DNA from: Malikia sp. | GTDB taxonomy: Bacteria; Pseudomonadota; Gammaproteobacteria; Burkholderiales; Burkholderiaceae_C | DNA: 64,000 nt | NCBI RefSeq assembly: GCF_028687635.1 | Contig: NZ_JAQTZS010000002.1 | Location: 1 to 64,000 of the forward strand | Direction: 5' to 3' | Part shown: one piece after another, positions 56,244 through 64,000 of the stretch | Numbering within the stretch: position 1 is the stretch's first letter | How the letters are laid out: each line of letters begins with the position of its first letter | Notes under the pieces: model-generated | What the model was told of the DNA's origin: nothing | What the model saw: only the letters and a program-made list of their open reading frames with translations | The model's database searches: none | Program-made: the position numbers and the translations under genes

Positions 56244-58326
56244 CGAGACGGATATCCAGGTGCGTGGGCGGCAGGCCCGCCTGCCGTCTGGCGTGCATGG
56301 CACGGTAGGCGGTTTCCAGTGCGCGGGTGGTCTTTTCGGTGTTGAACAAGTCGCAAGTCAGGCGGTTGGCCTGCAAACGCGCCTTCAGTTCGGCCAGTCG
56401 CCCGGGTTCGGTCGCCAGTTGCAACGCCAGTCGTTCGTATTCAGCCCAGTCGGAGGCAATGAGCTCGGGCAGTCCGGCCGACGTGAGCAGGCTGGCCGCT
56501 ACCCGTGCCGCGAAGGCTTCGCCTGGGCAGGTCAGCAGGGGCAAGCCCGCCCACAGGGCATCGCTGGCGGTGGTGTGCGCGTTGATGGGCAGGGTGTCCA
56601 GGAACAGATCGGCATGGCAATGCCGCGCCAGGTGCAATTCCGGCAATTGTCGCGGGGCGAAAACCAGTCGTGTCGGGTCGACGCCGCGTTGCGTCGCTTC
56701 CTTGCGCAGATTCCTCACGGCATCGTCGTTGTCGTGCAGCAACCACAACACGCTGTGCGCTACCTGTTGCAGCAAACGCATCCAGATGGAAAAAACCTGG
56801 GGAGTTATCTTGTAGCTGTTGTTGAAGCAGCAGAAAACAAAACCTGCTGGAGGCAAGCCATGTGCTTCACGCGTACCTGATTTCTCGGCAATCTGCCGTT
56901 CATTGTTGTTGATCTGGTAGCTTGTTGGCAGTCGTACTATCTTTTCACTGTAAAAATCTTCATGGCCTTTGGGCGTCACTACATCATCTGAAATGATGTA
57001 ATCCATGAAGTCCACGCCCATTGTTCCAGGGAATCCCAGATAGCTCACCTGCACTGGAGACGGTCGATAGGCGAATATTTCGGTCCGGGAGTTCTTGGTG
57101 TAGCCTTTGAGGTCTATCAGGATGTCTATTTCCAAACCCTTGATTTTTTCTGCAATTTCATGGTTGGACAGATCTGCGACTTCATGGTAGGAGTCAAAAT
57201 TCCGACGAATGCGCTCGGTGATCTCGTCATTCCTGTTTTTCAGCAGGGATATTCCAATTATTTCGAAACCTGATCTATCGTGTGTCTTGAAAAGCTTTTC
57301 TATCAATATGGCGGTTGCATGGTTGTGATAGTCTGATGAAACATAGCCTATGCGTATTTTTGATCTTGTGATTGGCTCGAATGCGTGGTCCTTCCTGGTT
57401 TTTTCTCGATATTGCTCTCCCCAGAAATTCGCACACTTGATTTGATCGCTGCCTGAATCCGTGATGTTCAGGAAAAAGAATGGATTCTCTACTGATTTCT
57501 TGTTCGCGATCAGGTCAATCAGGTATTGGTTGTCTTCTTCAAAATGAGTCCAGTCGCATCCTTTATGGCGGTTGCCGACGATGGTGCTCATCAGCGCAGT
57601 CCGGTTGGGATCCAATGCCAAGGCTCGGCAATAAGCATTCCCGGCGCTGCTGAATAGCGTGAGTTCCGATAGGATTTCCCCCAGGCTGATATATGAAATG
57701 GCGTTTCTGGGTTCTATTTTTATGGCGCTCATGATGTCCTGGGCTGCCAGCTCCCAATTATATATCTTGGCGAATGAAAGGCCGCGTTTTTGGTATAGAT
57801 TGGCTGACTCCGGCTTCAAGGCGATGAGGAGGCTCAGTTTTTCGATGGCATCCTGATATTGCTGCAATGCAAAGAACGAATCAATTTGAAACTCCAATGC
57901 CTTGACGTAATTCTTGTCTGCCTCTGGAATTCTTGAGAATGCTTCTATGGCTTCCCTGTGTTTTTTCTGTGCGGTCAGGGATAGGCCCAGCAAATAGTTA
58001 CCCAGTTCACTTTTCTTGTTTTTCGTGATTGTTTCCAGGATGTCTTGGGCTGCGTTGTTTTCCTTGAGGCTCAAGAGTGCATGAGCGTATTTTAGTTGTT
58101 TTTCTTCGCTTGTTTTTTTGTCATGGATCAACTTGTTGATGTATTTTATGGCTTGTGTTGTATTTCTTGTTTCGAGATATATTTCGATCAGGAATTCTTG
58201 TGCAATTTCATTGCCTGGTGATTTTCTCAAGACTTTCAGATATCCGACTTCAGCTTCCTTTAACCTGCCTGCCCGATGGTTTTCCAGTGCGGATTTGAGT
58301 TCGATATTTAATTTGTTGGAATTCAT
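56236..58326 (-). CDS. TPR-GT41 (SPINDLY/O-GlcNAc-transferase-like) glycosyltransferase
   Basis: 696 residues. TPR helices fill about 1-255, with repeats such as LYQKRGLSFAKIYNWELAAQDIMSAIKIEPRNAISY. The catalytic part (about 310-690) has IRIGYVSSDYHNHATAILIEKLF, YRPSPVQVSYLGFPGTMGVDFMDYIISD and INAHTTASDALWAGLPLLTCPG, hallmarks of SPY/OGT-type enzymes that attach one sugar to Ser/Thr of proteins. Codon use is AT-rich for the N-terminal two thirds and GC-rich for the last third (boundary near 56,800). Homologues near flagellin genes glycosylate flagellin; that role is inferred here. Confidence 0.92.
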   Translation of the reverse strand: MNSNKLNIELKSALENHRAGRLKEAEVGYLKVLRKSPGNEIAQEFLIEIYLETRNTTQAIKYINKLIHDKKTSEEKQLKYAHALLSLKENNAAQDILETITKNKKSELGNYLLGLSLTAQKKHREAIEAFSRIPEADKNYVKALEFQIDSFFALQQYQDAIEKLSLLIALKPESANLYQKRGLSFAKIYNWELAAQDIMSAIKIEPRNAISYISLGEILSELTLFSSAGNAYCRALALDPNRTALMSTIVGNRHKGCDWTHFEEDNQYLIDLIANKKSVENPFFFLNITDSGSDQIKCANFWGEQYREKTRKDHAFEPITRSKIRIGYVSSDYHNHATAILIEKLFKTHDRSGFEIIGISLLKNRNDEITERIRRNFDSYHEVADLSNHEIAEKIKGLEIDILIDLKGYTKNSRTEIFAYRPSPVQVSYLGFPGTMGVDFMDYIISDDVVTPKGHEDFYSEKIVRLPTSYQINNNERQIAEKSGTREAHGLPPAGFVFCCFNNSYKITPQVFSIWMRLLQQVAHSVLWLLHDNDDAVRNLRKEATQRGVDPTRLVFAPRQLPELHLARHCHADLFLDTLPINAHTTASDALWAGLPLLTCPGEAFAARVAASLLTSAGLPELIASDWAEYERLALQLATEPGRLAELKARLQANRLTCDLFNTEKTTRALETAYRAMHARRQAGLPPTHLDIRLDV

Positions 58327-58770
58327 TTCATTCGATGGATGGTTTGACTTGCGGGGCTCGGCACCGTGGCAGGATCAGCTTGAGAATATGGATTTAATAT
58401 TTATTTGAAAATCATTGACCCGGGCGTGTTAGCCATGTTGGCCATGGGTGAGGTCGATGTGCGACAGCTTTTCCCGGATGTGCCCAAGGTACTGCAGGAG
58501 CTTGGACAAGTGCATGCGACCACGGTGTAGGCCTGGGGGGCATGCTGCACCGCTCCGGACGGGATGGGGTACGCGGCTACAGATCCGCGTGAGGGGCGCC
58601 GGTGCTGGCCGCGTCGAGCCAGCCCTTGGCTTGAGCTGGCCGATGGTCTCGGCCATCAGATCGCCACAGGTCATCCAGCGGATCACTGGAAAATGCCGCA
58701 GCCTTCATCAGAAAACTCAGGTCAACAGCCCGGAACGGGATGTATCCTGTCTTCAACGCGATTCGGTGAC
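58327..58770. other. 444-bp gap without a supported gene
   Basis: The first 90 bases are AT-rich and hold the leader of the GT41-type gene. Roughly 58,420-58,700 is GC-rich, with small hairpins such as GGCCGA-TGGTC-TCGGCC (58,639-58,655) and only short open frames on both strands (for example 58,429-58,686 minus). It looks like a relic, but I cannot match it to a known element. Confidence 0.5.
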
Positions 58771-60159
58771 TTATGCCGCATGATCGGGTTGGTGGCTTTT
58801 TTCTTGAAATTGATTCGATGTGTTTATTATCGCCAGAAGAGAGATCCTGTTAAAGAACCATATTCCTTCCATTTTCCATTTCGTGTATTTCTTGATGGTA
58901 TTTTCCAACGTGTAGGGGGTGTACCAGCAGTTGTGGTCCGGATGTACTACTTCCACGAAGGTTTGAGTGCTTTTTATGTAATCGAAATGATTCTTCTGGC
59001 ACTGGTAGGCGTCCGGTACCGTGATTACAATGCAGGGCGATTTTAATGTTTTCAGCTGGTCCAGGAACCCACTGACATCGGATACATGTTCCATGACTTC
59101 TGGCACCAGTACGAGATCATATTCGTCCTTGATGTCGTCGAATCGAGAGTAAAGATTTCCTTTTGTGTAGGGTGCGAGGGCGGATATGGCTTCTGCATGA
59201 ATGTCATACCCATCCAGTTTTTCGCAGCAGGATTCCAGTGCGACATGAAGGGATGTCGCAGGGTTCGTGATGGGCCAGTCAGCACATCCAATATGCAGCA
59301 CTCGGCGTCCTTCGCACAGTTTCTTGAATACATCAAAGCGGCTTACGTCAACAAGTTCATTGCTGACGCTGACGCGCTGCACGAAGTATGGATCGTGCCT
59401 TGATTCCAGTGGTGAGGTATCGATTCCTCTTGTTTTTTCTGGTATCGAAGAATTGTTTTCTTTTGTAGGTGCTTCGGATTCCGCCTGGTTCTTGGCTGTA
59501 TTCTTATCCTGCTCCGGCATGTTGAATTCCTGGAGGTGTATTTCACCATAGGATTTCCTGGTGCTGCCCCACATTTGATGGGCATATACTGGTCCGGATC
59601 CCTGGTATTTTAATCCGCTGTAATGCTCTGGAATGAAATAGTGGCTGGGGTAGATGCGTAATGCATGGTATTGGTGGCGACGATAGGAATCTGTCAGGCG
59701 CTGGGGACCGACTGTCTTCCATGCCATGTCGTTGACAACCGAGGGTGCGTCGTGAATATCCAATATTATCTTGCCAATGAACGGATTTTCAGGTATGCTG
59801 CCAACATACCCGGCTGCTATCAGGCCTGGTCGCGCCATTTCGCTTTCCCAGCACGCAAAGGCCTCGCAGTCAAGTAGTTCATCTTCCAGTGCGCGAATGC
59901 AAATGCTGTCTGCATCCAAGACGATTCCGCCTTCTGCATAAAGAATCTCCCATCGCATCATGTCGGCAACGCCATTCAATTCGCGTTGGTACATCTGCCG
60001 CATATGGTCTGAATTGACCCATAGGTTTTCATTGAGTTGGGTGTTTCCCCAGATTTTCACCTGATACTCTGGATTAAGAATGGCCCAAGTGTTGATGCAG
60101 TTGTCAGGGCGTTTGGTTTCGTCCCCAACCCATATGAAGTGAAGAATTTTTGGAATCAT
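58771..60159 (-). CDS. Fusion of GT32-type glycosyltransferase and SAM-dependent methyltransferase
   Basis: 462 residues. The N-terminal domain (1-200) is a GT32/'DXD sugar-binding' transferase: IPKILHFIWVGDE, GVADMMRWEILYAEGGIVLDADS with the DAD motif, and HQMWGSTRKSYG. A hydrophilic linker (about 210-245) leads to a class I methyltransferase (about 270-462) with the glycine motif RRVLHIGCADWP and DLVLVPEVMEHVSDVSGFLDQL, then CIVITVPD. It could transfer and methylate a sugar. AT-rich compared with flanking genes, suggesting horizontal origin. Confidence 0.88.
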   Translation of the reverse strand: MIPKILHFIWVGDETKRPDNCINTWAILNPEYQVKIWGNTQLNENLWVNSDHMRQMYQRELNGVADMMRWEILYAEGGIVLDADSICIRALEDELLDCEAFACWESEMARPGLIAAGYVGSIPENPFIGKIILDIHDAPSVVNDMAWKTVGPQRLTDSYRRHQYHALRIYPSHYFIPEHYSGLKYQGSGPVYAHQMWGSTRKSYGEIHLQEFNMPEQDKNTAKNQAESEAPTKENNSSIPEKTRGIDTSPLESRHDPYFVQRVSVSNELVDVSRFDVFKKLCEGRRVLHIGCADWPITNPATSLHVALESCCEKLDGYDIHAEAISALAPYTKGNLYSRFDDIKDEYDLVLVPEVMEHVSDVSGFLDQLKTLKSPCIVITVPDAYQCQKNHFDYIKSTQTFVEVVHPDHNCWYTPYTLENTIKKYTKWKMEGIWFFNRISLLAIINTSNQFQEKSHQPDHAA

Positions 60160-60247
60160 TTCTGAGAATTTATTGGGATAACTGATCTTGCTGGCAGCTG
60201 CATTGATCTGGTATGGTTGGTATCGAACTTCAGTTTTGAATCTGCCG

Positions 60248-61339
60248 TTATCCGTTGCCTGCCGCGAACCCCCGCATGAACCCGCACAGCGCCTCCACCG
60301 ACGCCAGCGGCATGGCGTTGTAGATCGAGGCCCGGATGCCGCCGAGCGAGCGGTGGCCGGCCAGTCCGCTGAAGCCTTCGAGTTCCGACCGCCGCAGGAA
60401 TTCCCGCTCCAGCTCCGGTGTCGGCAGCTTGAACGCCACGTTCATCAGGGAGCGGTCCTCGCGCGCGGCCCAGCCTCGGTAGAGCTCGGGGTATTCGTCG
60501 AGCACGGCGTACAGCGCGTCGGCCTTGCGCTGGTTGATGGCGGCCATGGCTTCCAGCCCGCCGACCTCGCGCAGCAGCCAGCGCGTCACCAGCAGCACCA
60601 CATAGATCGCGAACACGGGGGGTGTGTTGTAGATCGAGCCGGCCTTGAGGTGGGTGCGGTAGTCCAGCAGCGCCGGGATGCCCGCCGGCGCATGGTCGAG
60701 CAGTGATTTGCGGATGATCACCACCGTCACGCCGGCGGGTCCGAGGTTCTTTTGCGCGTGCGCGTAGAGGATGTCGTAGCGATCCATGTCGACCGGGCGC
60801 GACAGGAAGTCCGACGACATGTCGCACACGCGCGGCACGCTGTCGTGGCCGGGCAGCTCATGGAACTGGGTGCCCTCCACCGTCTCGTTGGAGACATAGT
60901 GCAGGTAGGCGGCATCGGGCGAGCAGGCCAGCTCGGTCGCGCGGGGCAGCCGGTGGTAGCCCTGTGCCTGGCCGTCCCAGACCACGCGCACCGGGCCTTC
61001 CAGTGTCGCCTCGGCGATGGCCTTGGCGCTCCAGTAGCCGGTGCTCAGGTAGTCGGCGCTCTTGCCGCTGCCGCGCAACAGCAGCATCGGGATCATGGTC
61101 CATTGCAGCGTGGCGCCGCCCTGCAGGAACAGCACCGCGTGGCTGTCGGGCAGCCGCAGCAGGGTGCGGATATTGGCCTCGGCCTCGGCCACGACCTGGG
61201 CGAACCAGTCGGAGCGGTGGCTGATGCCGAGGATGGACAGGCCGACTTGGGGCACCTCGCCGATGGCCTGTTGGGCCTGGGTCAGCACCTCGGCGGGCAG
61301 GATGCCCGGTCCGCCGGAAAAGTTCAGTTCGTTCTTCAC
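60248..61339 (-). CDS. serC: SerC-type phosphoserine/phosphohydroxythreonine aminotransferase (divergent)
   Basis: 363 residues, family length. The fold-type I pattern is clear: FSGGPGILP at the start, ISHRSDWF with His41-Arg42 that bind substrate phosphate, and the PLP lysine Lys197 in HAQKNLGPAG; YNTPPVFAIY and HRSLGGIRASIYNAM are further signatures. It normally makes 3-phosphoserine for serine (and a pyridoxal precursor). This copy differs from usual forms at several motifs (SGG-PGI instead of SAG-PAA) and is paired with an ATP-grasp gene between flagellar loci, so a specialised role is possible. Confidence 0.88.
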   Translation of the reverse strand: MKNELNFSGGPGILPAEVLTQAQQAIGEVPQVGLSILGISHRSDWFAQVVAEAEANIRTLLRLPDSHAVLFLQGGATLQWTMIPMLLLRGSGKSADYLSTGYWSAKAIAEATLEGPVRVVWDGQAQGYHRLPRATELACSPDAAYLHYVSNETVEGTQFHELPGHDSVPRVCDMSSDFLSRPVDMDRYDILYAHAQKNLGPAGVTVVIIRKSLLDHAPAGIPALLDYRTHLKAGSIYNTPPVFAIYVVLLVTRWLLREVGGLEAMAAINQRKADALYAVLDEYPELYRGWAAREDRSLMNVAFKLPTPELEREFLRRSELEGFSGLAGHRSLGGIRASIYNAMPLASVEALCGFMRGFAAGNG

Positions 61340-61345
61340 GGATGT

Positions 61346-62575
61346 TCAGGCCAGTTTGGGGGTGGGGCGGCCCGCGGCCTGGAACAGCAGGTCGCGGAAG
61401 GCGGCAAACAGCCGCTGCATGGCGGGCTGCTTGTAGGGATAGAGGTCGATCGGGTCCATGGCATGCACGACCATGGCCGTGTCCACTTCGAACACCAGCA
61501 GCCGGCCGTCGGCCGTCTCGGCGCAGTCCATGCCCCAGTAGTCCAGCCCCAGGGCCTGGTCCATGGCCCGCAGCGCCGCGCCGTGGCGCTGGGCGAAGCC
61601 GGTGTCGAAGTCGGCCATGAAGCGGGCCTCCTCGGCGCGCTTGGCCTCGCTTTCTGCCATGTGCGCGTTGACGTAGTGAATCATCCAGTGGCTGGAGATG
61701 GCGCCGTGGGCCGGGTAGGGGCGCCCGCCGATCAGCATGACGCGGTACTTGCGGAACTGCCCGTCGGCGTCGCGGTAGTCGATGAAGGGCGCCACGAAGC
61801 CTTCATCGCCCGGCATCTGTTCGAGCGCCCGGGCCAGCTCGGCCGGGCTGTCGACCTTGTACAGGTGGTGGCCGGCATGCGAGTCCATCGGGCGCACGAT
61901 CAGCGGAAAGGCCAGCCCCAGCGTGGCCGCGGCCTGTGCGCCGTCGGCCTGCGCCAGGGCCTGCAACCGCGCGCGCGGCAGGCGCAGGTTGGGCGGCATC
62001 AGCACGCCGGGCAGGGCCGACAACAGGCGCGAGGCGCTGTCGCGTGCCACCCGGGGAATGTGCCGCGGGACGTTGAGGACCGGCCTGGGCCAGCCCGTCA
62101 GCCGGCGGGCGAGTGACCGCAGCAGGGGGCGGTTGGCCTCGGTCTCGCACAGCGCCACGAACAGCAGGTCGTGATCCGGCAATCGGCTCAGGTCATCGTC
62201 CGCGTCGGTGAGGTAATAATGATGCAGCTCGATGTCGGAGTCTTCCAGCAGGCATTCGAGCGGCACGTTGTCCGCGATGCCGCCAGGCGCCATCAGCATC
62301 AGCAGCCGCAGCCGGGCGGGCCGCGCGGCGGGCTGGCAGTAATGCGGCTGCACTTTCAGCGCTTCGGCCTGCAGCAGCCGCGCCAGCTCGGACTCGCCAT
62401 AGAACTGCAGGATCACGCTGGCGTCCATCAGCGCGCCGGCTTCATGGGGGTCGTCGCTGGCGCGCGCGATCAGCGCTTGCGCCAGTGGCGCCATCAAGGT
62501 GCCCGCCGTGTTTTGACGCATCAGGTGCGCAAGGCCAAGGAGGGGGGATGGGGCGGCAGGGCGGGTGGGGAGCAT
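61346..62575 (-). CDS. ATP-grasp domain protein, unknown substrate
   Basis: 409 residues from ATG at 62575 (the frame reaches 62,647; the start is uncertain because no good SD is near). The N-terminal part (about 1-80) is helical. A pre-ATP-grasp region holds LRLLMLMAPGGIADNVPLECLLED and LNVPRHIPRVARDSASRLL. The ATP-grasp core (about 170-400) has FPLIVRPMDSHAGHHLYKVDS, FVAPFIDYRDADGQFRKYRVMLIGGRPY, MDCAETADGRLLVFEVDTAMVVH. Such enzymes link a carboxylate to an amine via acyl phosphate. It ends 6 bp before serC, so the pair is probably one operon. Confidence 0.8.
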   Translation of the reverse strand: MLPTRPAAPSPLLGLAHLMRQNTAGTLMAPLAQALIARASDDPHEAGALMDASVILQFYGESELARLLQAEALKVQPHYCQPAARPARLRLLMLMAPGGIADNVPLECLLEDSDIELHHYYLTDADDDLSRLPDHDLLFVALCETEANRPLLRSLARRLTGWPRPVLNVPRHIPRVARDSASRLLSALPGVLMPPNLRLPRARLQALAQADGAQAAATLGLAFPLIVRPMDSHAGHHLYKVDSPAELARALEQMPGDEGFVAPFIDYRDADGQFRKYRVMLIGGRPYPAHGAISSHWMIHYVNAHMAESEAKRAEEARFMADFDTGFAQRHGAALRAMDQALGLDYWGMDCAETADGRLLVFEVDTAMVVHAMDPIDLYPYKQPAMQRLFAAFRDLLFQAAGRPTPKLA

Positions 62576-62822
62576 GGAGGGCCAGGATGCGAGTTCTCCT
62601 CGCACTCTAGCCGACTCTGCGGCCCTGGCGTTGCGCGAACAGATCACTTTTTGGTGGCTTGTTCCGCCGCTTGGGGTCGCTTTGGCTTGATTTTCTGCTT
62701 TGGATACGCGAAAATATGCAACATATGTTAATAAGCGAAGTGCAAGTGCCTGTTTTCATAGCGATGAAACCTAAATTTTGTAACATAGATAGTGCACGGG
62801 GCCGTTAAGCTAAGGAAAAGTT
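62576..62822 (+). promoter_or_regulatory. Upstream region of flhDC
   Basis: The 247-bp divergent gap between the ATP-grasp gene and flhD turns AT-rich from about 62,690. It contains the palindrome AACATATGTT (62,720-62,729), and AAGGA lies before the flhD ATG. The master-operon promoter and its regulators' sites must be here, but no -35/-10 pair is convincing. Confidence 0.5.
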
Positions 62823-63140
62823 ATGGATACGCAACAGCTGGTGGCTGAAATTAAGGATATGAACATGAGTTACCTGCTGCTCGCGCAGCAGATGATTCGT
62901 GCCGACAAGTCGATGGCGGTCTACCGCCTCGGTCTAAGCCAGGAGATCGCGCAGTTGATCGAGGGGCTCAGTGCCGCCCAGATCATCAAGCTGGCGGGCA
63001 GTCCGGTGATGTTGACGCGCTTTCGCTTCGACGACGCCGTGATCCTGGGCATGCTCACCCATGACCGCAAGGAGCGCGGCCAGTCCCATGCGCATGCCGC
63101 GATTCTGCTGGCGGGTCAGGCGCTGGAGGAGATCCGCTGA
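62823..63140 (+). CDS. flhD: Flagellar master regulator subunit FlhD
   Basis: 105 residues, the expected length. EIKDMNMSYLLLAQQMIRADKSMAVYRLGLS and LAGSPVMLTRFRFDD are family signatures. With FlhC it forms the FlhD4C2 activator that turns on class II flagellar genes. The TGA shares its last base with the flhC ATG. Confidence 0.98.
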   Translation: MDTQQLVAEIKDMNMSYLLLAQQMIRADKSMAVYRLGLSQEIAQLIEGLSAAQIIKLAGSPVMLTRFRFDDAVILGMLTHDRKERGQSHAHAAILLAGQALEEIR

Positions 63141-63739
63141 TGGCGTCGAAACCGCGCGCCGCTGCGGTCGAGCCTGGCCGCGAGCCTGTGGTTCAGGTCA
63201 AGAGTGTCCTGAACGAGGTCAGGGAGACCCAGCTGGCGGTCGACCTGTTCAGGCTCGGTGCGCGCTTGCAGCTGCTGGAGGCCGAGACCTCGCTGTCGCG
63301 CAATCGCCTGATCAAGTTGTACAAGGAAGTGCTCGGTGGCTCGCCGCCCAAGGGCATGCTGCCGTTCTCGGTCGACTGGTTCCTGACTTGGCAACCCAAT
63401 ATTCACGCCTCGCTGTTCGTGGCCATCCATCGGCAGTTGCAGGCGGGGACGAGCGAGCAGGGCATCGAGATCATCGTCAAGGCCTACCGCCTCTATCTGG
63501 AACAGATGCCGCCGGAGCCGGGCCATGATCCGGTGCTGTCGCTGACGCGGGCCTGGACCTTGATGCGTTTCCTGGGCAGCAACATGTTGACGACGGCGCG
63601 CTGCCGCTGCTGTCGTGGTGAGTACCTGATCCTGCCGCAGGGGCACTACCAGTTCGTTTGCGGCTTATGCAAGGTGCCTTCTCGTGCCGGCAAGACACGA
63701 AAGGTGCTCGATGAGGTCGCTGCACTCGCACGGGCCTGA
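63140..63739 (+). CDS. flhC: Flagellar master regulator subunit FlhC
   Basis: 199 residues. Central SRNRLIKLYKEVLGGSPPKGMLPFSVDWF and the C-terminal zinc-binding cysteines in ARCRCCRGEY and FVCGLC fit FlhC. It is the DNA-binding partner of FlhD. Overlaps flhD by one base and is overlapped by the following membrane-protein gene by 29 bp. Confidence 0.98.
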   Translation: MASKPRAAAVEPGREPVVQVKSVLNEVRETQLAVDLFRLGARLQLLEAETSLSRNRLIKLYKEVLGGSPPKGMLPFSVDWFLTWQPNIHASLFVAIHRQLQAGTSEQGIEIIVKAYRLYLEQMPPEPGHDPVLSLTRAWTLMRFLGSNMLTTARCRCCRGEYLILPQGHYQFVCGLCKVPSRAGKTRKVLDEVAALARA

Positions 63740-64000
63740 GGCGTCATGGTCATGGATCGACCGGCTGCGCCGCTGGGCCGGTCCGCGTCCGCAATGGGTG
63801 GCGCTGGCGCTGCTGTTGCTGAGCTGGATTTCGCTGCGGCTGTTGTCACCTTGGTGGCCGGCGGCGATGGGCGGCGGATCGGACGAGCTGCAGGCCTGGT
63901 GCCATGGCGTCCTGGCCGCTGCGCTGGCTTGGTGTTGCGCGCTGCCGCTTTGGTGGCTGATGATCAATGCCGTGTTTCCCGTGGCGACACATTACACCCT
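63711..64000 (+). CDS. Unidentified membrane protein overlapping flhC (3' end missing)
   Basis: The frame starts at ATG 63711, inside flhC, with AAGG six bases before it, and stays open to the window end (96 residues seen). It has two hydrophobic segments, WVALALLLLSWISLRLL at about 28-44 and GVLAAALAWCCALPLWWLMI near 66-86, with many Trp. It does not look like MotA, which follows flhDC in many relatives. Translation coupled to flhC suggests a link to motility or its regulation, but no function can be named from this part. Confidence 0.6.
   Translation, partial: MRSLHSHGPEASWSWIDRLRRWAGPRPQWVALALLLLSWISLRLLSPWWPAAMGGGSDELQAWCHGVLAAALAWCCALPLWWLMINAVFPVATHYT

Noticed and set aside
58429-58686. 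Short minus-strand frame in the glycosylation island gap
   Set aside because: 85 codons, no family resemblance that I can support; treated as part of an unexplained relic.

Overview
The window looks like a chromosomal stretch of a motile, high-GC Gram-negative bacterium, most likely a betaproteobacterium. It combines an FlhDC master regulator with FlhF/FlhG polar-flagellum factors, a MotC/MotD-type stator, and a nadE-PII gene pair of a kind I associate with that class. The genus cannot be fixed from the sequence alone.

Left part (1-14,000): the 3' end of a giant, repeat-rich secreted or surface protein with Ig-like, cadherin-like and SwmB-like domains; a small lipoprotein with similar base composition; then housekeeping genes: a FemAB/GNAT-like protein (minus strand) divergent from nadE and a PII regulator (plus), and a minus-strand run of dgkA, a LOG-family protein and an RDD membrane protein.

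Flagellar supercluster (13,292-55,031): reading leftwards, flhB-flhA-flhF-flhG-fliA-motC-motD form one tightly overlapping minus-strand operon. Next come a chemoreceptor, flgN-flgM-flgA (minus) and the long flgBCDEFGHIJKL series (plus). A PAS-containing chemoreceptor is followed by fliR-Q-P-O-N-M-L-K-J-I-H-G-F (minus), divergent fliE, a third chemoreceptor, and a minus-strand late block: flaG-fliD-fliS-fliT-fliK-like-flhB-like, with fliC just upstream. Good sigma-28-type promoters (consensus TAAAGTTT-N11-GCCGATAA) lie before flgM, flgK and fliC. This fits a cascade in which FlhDC drives the early genes, FliA drives the late genes, and FlgM holds FliA back until the hook is complete.

Right part (55,170-64,000): beside fliC sits a probable flagellin or surface glycosylation locus: a GT2 enzyme, a TPR plus GT41 (SPINDLY/OGT-like) enzyme and a GT32-methyltransferase fusion, part of it clearly AT-richer than the surroundings. 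A divergent SerC-type aminotransferase and an ATP-grasp protein follow, then flhD-flhC on the plus strand, leading into a membrane protein that overlaps flhC and runs off the window.

The most unusual points are: FlgE with three tandem copies of a hook-surface domain; an FlhG-like protein without a recognisable Walker A motif; a C9 tract at the start of fliH; the FliK2/FlhB2 pair; the mosaic GT41 gene and the GT32-methyltransferase fusion; the SerC/ATP-grasp pair between flagellar loci; and the repeat architecture and GW-rich tail of the giant surface protein.
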